Part shown: piece by piece, positions 56,670 through 64,000 of the stretch | How the letters are laid out: every line of letters starts with the position of its first letter | Numbering within the stretch: the stretch's first letter is position 1 | Program-made: the position numbers and the translations under genes | Notes under the pieces: generated by a model | Database searches by the model: none | Seen by the model: only the letters and a program-made list of their open reading frames with translations | Told to the model about the DNA's origin: nothing | Source: Glomus cerebriforme | Taxonomy: Eukaryota > Glomeromycota > Glomeromycetes > Glomerales > Glomeraceae | Direction of reading: 5' to 3' | DNA: 64,000 nucleotides | NCBI GenBank assembly: GCA_003550305.1 | Contig: QKYT01000197.1 | Location: forward strand, 14,621 to 78,620

Positions 56670-57426
56670 GTAGCCCAAATGTGATTTTGTTCTGAACATG
56701 ATTTGGGATATTTCCAAATCGAAATTTTGATTTCGTACTTTCCAAATCGGAATTATNGATTTGGAATATCCATGTCCGAAATGAAATTGTATCCCATACC
56801 CAACTTGGGATATCCCAAATCAGATCTGGAGCATGGTTAGGTTTGGTATACCCAATGTCTTAAATTCAACCATATTCCAAATCCATCTGAGTAAATTTGG
56901 GATAAGTTCAGGTTTGGAATATGTAATGCCAAACCTGACTATAATCTAGATGGATTTGGGATATGATTAGATTTGGGTATTATATGTCCTAAACCTGACT
57001 ATGANNNNTAAGTATTTCAAATCTTCAAATTAACATACTAGACATGCTCCAAATATGACCATGTTTTTAATTTCTGGAATATGGTCAGGTTTGGGACACA
57101 TGATACCAAACCTAACTATGTCCCAAACTAACATATAAATATTTGGAATATGGTCAGGTTTGGGGTATTATGTCCAGAATCTGACCATAATTCAAACCTG
57201 CCTATGTTAATTTGAAACATGGTTGAGTTTAGAGTATCAGGTGTACCAAACTTGGACATATCCCAGATNTAATTTGGAATATCCCAAGTTGGACTTGGNA
57301 NNTGATTTCAATTTCGGACATGAGGTATCCCAAATCGATAATTCCAATTTGGGAAGTACGAAATCAAAATTTCATTTTGGGAATATCCCAAATCATGTTC
57401 GGAACAAAATCACGTTTGGGCTACAA
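56670..57426. mobile_element. MITE, TTGTAGCCC family, long copy
   Basis: The ends TTGTAGCCCAAATGTGATTT and AAATCACGTTTGGGCTACAA extend inward as inverted repeats for well over 80 bp (TTGTTC.GAACATGATTTGGGATAT and beyond). At 757 bp it is more than three times the short copies and is filled with repeats of ATCCCAAAT, GGTTTGG.ATATG and CCAAACCTGACTATG. Several undetermined bases (57005-57008, 57299-57302) mark assembly trouble in the palindrome. The flanks ATCGCTAT and ATCGCCAT may be an 8-bp duplication. Confidence 0.85.
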
Positions 57427-58437
57427 CATCGCCATGGCATGTTATCGCACCCAATAATTTTGGCTTAGGTTAGAATTAGAGTTAGATTAGGGACAGGTGA
57501 TTAGGTTTAGTATCACATCTCGTCACGCCCACCTTTCTCCATTTTTATTAAATATTCTGGAGACGGGATTTTTTTTGATGGTGAAATCCTATTTGTCATC
57601 ATTATATATCACGCCGGCGACAAAATTACTATATATCGCCATGGCAATAAATTACAAAATCCATTTTATTAAATATTTTAACAATAATATTTTGACAATA
57701 ACAAATCCTTTATTATAGTTACATAGATTGTAAATAAATATATGTATTTAATCTATATATTATAATAATTTATCTATATATCTTCTATATAATAATTAAA
57801 AAAAAGGTTGTGTAACCGTTATGTTTAGATTTTAATCTATTGATCTTTTTTTAATAGTTTTTTATTATATTTTTTTTGTAATAGAGATAATTTGTTATAA
57901 ATTGGACATATGGTATCTGATATGAACTTTTATTTTTTTTAATACATCAACTGAAAAAAAATTTATTTATTTATATCTTAGAAGGTTTGTTCGCATCAAT
58001 CATAGTGAAGTCTTTTAAAGTATTTAATAACATAAATTTTAAACATAACTCATATCATTTTAATATAGCCAATATACAGTATATATATATTCTTTACTCG
58101 GTATTGATATTAATATTAGCTATAAATTTCTAATTATAAACAAATAAAAACTTTAAGCCACCTATTAATATCATGTGGGATCTAATTTTCCCGAATATAA
58201 ATCAGAATGTTTTTTTTTTGTTTATATCACAACTTATTTCTGGATTTTTTTTTGTGTACACGATTTACTATATTAGGTTAAGCTCATTCATCCCAGTGCA
58301 AAGCAATGGGTTACGTTAGTATATATACTATATATTTAATGATTAAGCTGCGCTAACAAACATTAATTCCCCTAATACATAAATTTTATACCAATAAAAA
58401 GTTTCGCTTTTATTTTATTTTATCCTTTGCCACTATT
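57427..58437. other. No gene; possible Helitron-like end near 58320
   Basis: AT-rich. The stretch 57520-57640 contains ATCCTATTTGTCA words like the CACGTGA repeat family. At 58200-58322 it resembles 52590-52680 up to a CGTTAGT end (see the Helitron candidate). Confidence 0.45.
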
Positions 58438-59760
58438 ATATAAGAAAAAGCCTTGCATTACTATGTCTTTTCCTAGCTGATTTTTGAAATATTTAACAAC
58501 ACCTTTACCATAATAATAGCATCGGCCTAAATGATGACATGCCCATTTTCTGCTGCTTTATTATACCAGTAAACAGCTTTTTCTAAATCTTTTTCCATAC
58601 CTTCACTATTTTCATATAAGATCCAAGATAATTTTGTATATTAAGATATCCTTGTTTTCCATAATACTCAAAAGCTTTGAAGTTATCTTTTTCAACACCT
58701 TTACCATAACTGATAATTATAACATTGATCTAAATAATATTGTGTTATTTATCATCATTTTCTGCTGCTTTATTATATCAGTCTTTCCATATCTTCACCA
58801 TCCAAAAAAAGTTTGTGCAATAGGATATCCTTGATTAACTGATTTTTCAGAATATTCAAAAGCTTTAATATTGTCTTTTTCAACACCAATACCATAATTA
58901 TAGCATCGGCCTAAATTATGTTGTGCATTTCATTTCCACTTTCTGCTGTTTTCAGTTATTACACTAGTAAATAGCTTTTTCTAAATCTTTTTCTGTACCT
59001 TCACCTTCATATAAACTTCCAAAATTATTTTATACAACTCAAATACTTTTTCTTTGCTAACTTCAATTCCAAATCCTATATTATAAATTTTCCAAGTTGA
59101 AATTGTGCATATTTATGCTCTTACAAGACTCTTGCAAGCCGATTTTTGATATAATTTAAGGGTCCTTTTTCTATCTTTCTTCACTCCTCCATTTTTGTAA
59201 CAGTCACCCAAATTACATTGAGCTTCTTTATTTCCATTCTCTGTTGCTTTATTGTGCCAATAAATAGCTATTTCTAAATTTTTTTCTATTCCAATCCCAT
59301 TTTGAAAAAAAATCGTCTAATATGCTTTGTGCAGATGAATATTCTACTTTAGCAGATTTAAAATAACATTCAAAACTTTCTTTTCATATTTTGTTATTCT
59401 AATCCTTTTTGATAGCAAGTACCTAATTTATATTGTGCATATAAGTTTCCTTTATTGGCAACTTTTGAATACCATTCAAATGCCTTGTTTTCACCTTTTG
59501 TTACTCCAATTCCATTTTGATAACAATATCCTAAATAATTTTGTGCTTTTACATTTCCAACTTTTGCAGATTTTAATCCTTTTTTTCCATTTCATATTGA
59601 TAGTAATAACCTAAATTATTTAGTTTTATTGATTCTTTATTTCTAGCGGAATCTATTCGATTTTCATTAAAACCGTCAAAATATTTTTCTATAGTACTTA
59701 TTTCATCATTATACAATTTATTTTTAACCCATTAAAATTTTCAAACTGGTTATGTGACAT
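58438..59760 (-). pseudogene. Sel1-like repeat protein, broken
   Basis: Read on the minus strand from ATG at 59758-59760 (MSHNQFENFNG). Stretches of Sel1/TPR-like repeats are readable in all three frames: AQNYLGYCYQNGIGVTKGEN, KAFEWYSKVANKGN, AQYKLGTCYQKG, NKATENGNKEAQCNLGDCY, RCYNYGIGVEKDNIKAFEY and NGHVIIxGRCYYYGKGV. The spacing of about 36 residues with A..G...AQ..LG.CY..G.GV is the family signature. At least six frameshifts and several stops separate them. Sel1 proteins are scaffolds, often beside kinases in these fungi, and a kinase relic lies 4 kb away on the same strand. No intact product is possible. Confidence 0.85.
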
Positions 59761-61199
59761 TACATTCGCTTTGTGATCAAATCTCTTTTATCTAAAATGA
59801 TAATTAAGTAATTGATATAAAGAATTGTTTTCAATTTTATAATCATAAATTGATAATAAATGTAATTTTAATATTATCATTAAGACATATAAAAAAATCC
59901 TATTAAACTTGAAAACTAATTTTTACTTTCTTCATGATTTTCCATTAATTTTAAAAATCATTATAATTTAAATAATATTTTATCCATTCAATTAAAATAT
60001 TTTCAAGATAAAAATCTTTTAAAAAATCTTTAAAATAAAATGTCTTTAAATATTATAAATATTTCAAAAGTTGATGAAAATTTTTTAAAAGTTTTGTGAG
60101 AAGATAATTCACTTTTAACAACAAAAAAAGACATCATAACACAATTAAAATTATATAAGTCGTACCTACGATTTAATAATTAATGTAATTACTGCGCATA
60201 AAAGAGTTCGTATACAGTAATAATAATTATGTAATTTTAAAAAAAAAATGAGTTATTAAAATATTAGATCAAAATTATTAATTCTGATCACTGAATCAAT
60301 TTACCCGGGTTAAAACTTAACAGGTAAAATCAGAAAAATCCTAATAGGTCATTCAAAAGATTTATTGGGCATCCAAACCTTCCTTTATAATGAAATAAGT
60401 AATCAAATATCTGATATTGTATTTTCCATTTATTAAGCACCCTTTTTTGAATATAATTCTGGTCAAAAGCATCATAATTCCAGTCAAAATTGGCAATGCA
60501 GGTCAGGCAAATAGTATGTTTCACTGATCAATAATTGAGAATTAAAATAAAGCAATTTTGTCAAAACGTCAGATAAAATTGACTTTCTAGTTTAATATTA
60601 TTTTCATATTTTCAGCATTTTTATATAAGCTATTTTTTGTATCTTAACTACAACAATCATCCTCATCAATAATATCAATAATCAACAATAAAAGTAATTT
60701 TTGTGGTACACGATTTGCCCAACTTATAGAAAAGAACTCTAATTCTTCCGGAAATAATTTTAATTTCTTATAATCTAGATGATATAATATTAATATGAGT
60801 TTCATGGAGAGTCAGGAATAATCAGGGTTTTTTTCCCGAAGGGAAAAAAATGTTATTCTGATCCTCATGAAATTACTAAGTTATACCCAGGAGCGTGTGA
60901 CTTATGATCATTATTATTATCACGTACAATTATTTATAGTATTACTTTCTTCTCTTTATTCTTCTCTTGTTTACTGATTTTTTTCTACAATCCCAAAAAT
61001 TTATATTGGAAATATTGATATTCGAAATTGTAATAATGTTAAAGTAATAGAAGTTATTATCAAAGCATTTGAATAAACAATGTAAATTTTTATATATCTA
61101 TAATAAAGGGCAAATTATTTGAAATCTATAAAAAAGTTTATTACTGGGAAAGAACAGCATAAAAACATATATAATCGGGAAAATTATTCTTTATCATGA
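59761..61199. other. No gene seen
   Basis: AT-rich with the inverted copy (about 60433-60510) of the repeat at 46866-46945. The frame at 60330-60524 is formed by that repeat. A TTTTTTTCCCGAAGGGAAAAAAA palindrome is at about 60828-60850. Confidence 0.5.
60828..60850. repeat. Short hairpin TTTTTTCCC-GAA-GGGAAAAAA
   Basis: A near-perfect palindrome with a run of T before CCC and a run of A after GGG. GAGTCAGGAATAATCAGGG lies to the left and TTATTCTGATCCTCATG to the right, so the complementarity extends outward imperfectly and this may be the core of a small inverted-repeat element. Confidence 0.6.
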
Positions 61200-61655
61200 G
61201 TTACACTTAGTGCGACGAGGTATAATTTTATAAAACCCGTCTCCAATTCATCTTTTTCACTCAAAAATTACCTCCACGCCAAATTTTTAATAGTTTCTAA
61301 ATATAAACAATTCTTAAAAACTATTTTCAAAGTTTCCAATTCATTATTTTTAAACTCAACGAACAGTTTTTTAAAATTAATGAATTATTACTAAAAATTA
61401 TGTTCTATAAATTTCGTTAATAATACTTTAAATTTTCCCTTTGAAATATAGTTTATAACATTCATGTTTAGTGATAATATATTGTGACATATTTGAGATA
61501 ATTGAAAAAATAATTTAGATGAAATATCTGAATCATAACTTAATTCTGGGAGTTTTTTAAGCAATCCAGGATAAAGGTCAAAAGCTATATCCCAATTCAT
61601 ACTTAGCCATAGCTCTAATTTTTTTAAAGGACCAATTTGACATATATTTCTTGTT
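61200..61655 (-). pseudogene. F-box/LRR-type protein fragment, internally deleted
   Basis: The minus strand reads CQIGPLKKLELWLSMNWDIA, then FDLYPGLLKKLPELS, SDISSKLFFQLSQICHNILS, and a stop at 61391. A second block at about 61330-61215 reads FKNNELETLKIVFKNCLYLE and then FLSEKDELETGF after a stop. I recall both as conserved blocks of the large F-box/leucine-rich family of Rhizophagus (unverified). The several hundred codons that normally separate them are missing, and the F-box itself is absent. It is a relic. Confidence 0.65.
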
Positions 61656-62040
61656 ATAATATATATGTATTATTGTATAAAATTTACCATTAATTAATTT
61701 ATATTAAATATTTTAATAAATAAAAGTTTATTATTTTTTTTAAAAAAAAAAATACTATAAATAAATGTTTTTTTTCGCAATTCATTTGATATTTTAAAAA
61801 AAAATTTCAGTTTAATTAATCTATTCTGTCTTAAAAATCTAAATTTAATCGTTATCCAAATATTTATTATTTTGTCCGATTCTATTAGTAATCTCTAACA
61901 CCCTCCTCCATTCATATAATTTTTTATACTTTTTTCCATTCTCTAATTTTTTATTCTAATTTACATCATTAATTTCTTTCTATTTCTAACTTATATCTTT
62001 GTTTTTTTGTATGTTTCAATTAACATGATAGAACTTATTA
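61656..62040. other. No gene seen
   Basis: AT-rich sequence without a supportable feature. Confidence 0.45.
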
Positions 62041-62400
62041 ACTTCAAATTATTCTCTCATTTTATTCTTGGTATATACTGATCCTCTTTTCTGGTTCTCT
62101 GGGTATTTTGTTATTCAATTATTACTTCATAAGCTTCAAAAGTAATCTCAATAGTCCTAGTTACTTTCTTATTTTCTATCAGTATAATTTTCTTCATTTA
62201 TATACTTTTTCCTAAAATTGTTCTTCCATTTTTTTCTTGTGCATTTCAGCTTTTAGCTTTTTCCTCATTCCTTCTCATTGAAATTTTTGTTTTCAAAGAT
62301 TTCTTTAGTCTTCATCAATTCTTTATTCATCCATTAATCTAGTTTTAGTAGTTGCCTTCTCATTATCACTCAGATTGTATATTTGTATTATTATTATATA
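62040..62400 (-). pseudogene. Unidentified decayed coding sequence
   Basis: The minus strand yields charged, protein-like fragments split by frameshifts and stops: SDNEKATTKTRLMDE, MKTKEIFENKNFNEKE, TRKKWKNNFRKKYINEENYT, and ITKYPENQKRGSVYTKNKMR. The Lys/Glu/Asn-rich composition and purine bias resemble a coding strand. I cannot assign the family. Confidence 0.35.
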
Positions 62401-62711
62401 TATTATATATATAATTATAGATTCTCTGTCTTTACTGTTTAAAAAGTCTAATATGACCACTGCACCTTCTTTTTTTTTGCTTTGTATATTTTGTTTTACC
62501 ATTTTCTGTTAATGAAATTGTTTCTTTCTATTCTGTTAAATCCAATAATATCTTGATTCTCTTCTTTTTAGGAAAAGCAGGTTTCAAGTTTCAGTATTTT
62601 ACAACTATTCTCAACTTTTAATAGACTTTTTGCTAACAGATGGTATCTTTAAAGTTACTGGATTTTTTGAAATTGAGTGAAATAATCGAAGAGGGAATTC
62701 TAATCTAAATC

Positions 62712-62911
62712 AACCAGCCAATTAGGAAATACTCAACTATCTGACCGGCTTTCCTTGCCTGATATGAGGAAGATATCATATACAGTATAAGGAAGTTAAG
62801 AGGGAGTTTAAAGGAGAGAAAAAAAACCAACCAGCCAGTTAGGAGATACTCAACTATCTGACCGGCTTTCCTTGCCTGATACAAGAAAGTTCTCATATAC
62901 AGTATAAGGAA
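62712..62911. repeat. Direct tandem duplication, two units offset by 117 bp
   Basis: ACCAGCCA.TTAGGA.ATACTC, then AACTATCTGACCGGCTTTCC and TTGCCTGATA, then CATATACAGTATAAGGAAG, occurs twice. The first about 85 bases of each unit are nearly identical. The 63-codon frame on the minus strand is made of this repeat (QARKAGQIVEY twice) and I do not call it a gene. Confidence 0.85.
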
Positions 62912-62917
62912 GATAAG

Positions 62918-63591
62918 GATAAGGTTAGAAAGGATAGACGGGTAGTTTTTAAAAAAGGATTATAAAGAGAAAACAAGTTGTGATAATAATATATGTAATT
63001 AAAGATACCTATTAGAAATAAGAAAATCAATACGAAATATTGAAGAAAAGGTGGTATTTATATATTTAAAAATAATAAGAATATAAAAATGAGTCAAAAT
63101 TAATAATGATACAATAATAAATTAAGATGATGAGTCGCGTCATGCAAATTGAAAATTTTTTATTTTTAGTTATAGTTTAAAAATACTTTTATATGTTAAT
63201 AATCATCATGATTTTGTCATGCATCACGTCATAACTTTACTATATACATTATACAGTATTAATGATACCTGTATTTCATCATATTAACTGTTATAAGTCA
63301 TGACTATTAAATATCATTTCATTAAAGGCTTATAGTTTAATAAAAATAATTTTATTACCATAACATAAAATTCAATTAATCTTTTTGGTGATAATTTAAA
63401 TCTTCATTGAAAAAAATTTCAGGATCAAAAATTTTAAATTATTTTCTTAATATAAGTAGAATGTCTTTCATTTTTAAAAATCATGATTGATTTTATCATT
63501 GCTCGTTCAACTATTTAAAATTGATATCAAAATAAAATATTGCAACTGGCACCATAGAAAATGATATTAATCATAAACCATCACATAATAG
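62918..63591. other. No gene seen
   Basis: AT-rich. A weak protein-like trace continuing the kinase relic (MKDILLILRK, then FNEDLNYHQKD) can be read on the minus strand near 63370-63480, but it is not secure. Confidence 0.4.
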
Positions 63592-63715
63592 TAAACCTAT
63601 TACTAGAATATACTTTGACAAATCCACCTTCACCAATTTGTTTTATATCCTTAAATCTATTAAATGGAACCATTCAAGGAATAATGGATCAATAAAATTA
63701 GTATAATGATAAATC
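63592..63715 (-). pseudogene. Protein kinase N-lobe fragment
   Basis: The minus strand reads NFIDPLFLEW, then after a one-base deletion VPFNRFKDIKQIGEGGFVKV, then YSSNRFTIM and a stop. G-E-G-G-F-V-K-V is the glycine-rich ATP loop (GxGxFxxV), and the WVPFNRFKDIKQIG lead-in is one I associate with TKL-type kinases of Rhizophagus. The invariant Lys and all later kinase motifs are missing. It is a short relic, possibly a captured fragment, 4 kb from the Sel1 relic on the same strand. Confidence 0.7.
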
Positions 63716-64000
63716 GTATCTGCAACTAGGAACATATTCTACTTGGATTTCATTATTTAAACTCGTTTTATTTTTTTATTTGAAAAATTTGATTTTGTAA
63801 AATGAAATTTCATATTTGCTAAAAAAAATTGTGCAATACATTACTATTGTGCTAAGAATTTTAGTATTACATGTATGCTTTAATTTAATAAAAATACTAT
63901 ATCCAAGATTTTGTTTGTATTTCTAAAAATTATAAAATATACTTATTAAACAAAAAAATAAAATTTAATCAACTAGTTTCAATGGAATTTTGTTCAAGAT
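63716..64000. other. No gene seen
   Basis: AT-rich end of the window; nothing supportable. Confidence 0.45.

Noticed and set aside
62705..62896. 63-codon minus-strand frame with QARKAGQIVEY twice
   Set aside because: It is the translation of a 117-bp tandem duplication and has no other coding sign.
1..64000. CRISPR arrays, operons or ribosome-binding sites
   Set aside because: Introns, MITEs, LINE structure and gene families indicate a eukaryotic nuclear genome; no spacer-repeat array is present.
1..64000. tRNA or rRNA genes
   Set aside because: I saw no cloverleaf with A and B box motifs and no rRNA-like GC-rich block. A tRNA scan could still find one I missed.

Overview
The window looks like a piece of an arbuscular-mycorrhizal (Glomeromycotina, Rhizophagus-like) nuclear genome. 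It is very A+T rich (roughly three quarters by eye), and genes are sparse with 60-100 bp introns. The coding remnants belong to families I associate with that lineage: AIG1-type GTPases, Sel1 repeats, F-box/LRR proteins, TKL-type kinases, a BED finger and a large multi-membrane-span surface protein. These lineage and family assignments rest on memory of the families, not on a search. Scattered N bases point to a draft assembly.

Only five or six protein genes look possibly functional. They are an inverted pair of AIG1-like GTPases ending in a CaaX box (9994-11265 minus, 14680-15897 plus), two copies of an unrecognised Tyr/Asn/Gln-rich protein called here family A (18440-18997 minus, 37609-38133 plus), and a three-exon protein with a signal peptide, about seven membrane spans and a C-terminal SH3 domain (52910-54085 minus). 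A small basic ORF at 45230-45448 is less certain. The rest of the coding signal is broken genes and transposons.

Layout. 1-5 kb: the start of a small Cys-containing gene (family C) at the left edge, a broken family A copy, a MITE and a C remnant. 5-9.5 kb: nested transposons, comprising a GC-rich hAT-like MITE, an outer TIR element, an inner TIR element carrying a minisatellite, and a 5'-truncated LINE with a perfect 15-bp target duplication. 10-16 kb: the inverted GTPase pair. 16-24 kb: a MULE-like MITE, family A, duplicated non-coding blocks and C remnants. 25-30 kb: a fold-back element, a diverged A copy and a second MULE-like MITE. 32-44 kb: a tandem segmental duplication whose two halves end in an intact and a broken A gene; the second half holds a perfect 52-bp palindrome. 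45-46 kb: the small ORF and the longest family C copy. 48-54 kb: a large membrane-protein pseudogene split by a MITE, a frameshifted BED finger and the 7TM-SH3 gene. 55-64 kb: minisatellites, a long MITE, and Sel1, F-box and kinase relics.

The most novel material is the A and C families. Neither is a family I recognise. They recur together through the window (five A loci, six C loci) inside repeatedly duplicated DNA at many stages of decay. Several C copies can only be seen by comparing copies, because start loss, homopolymer frameshifts and in-frame stops hide them.
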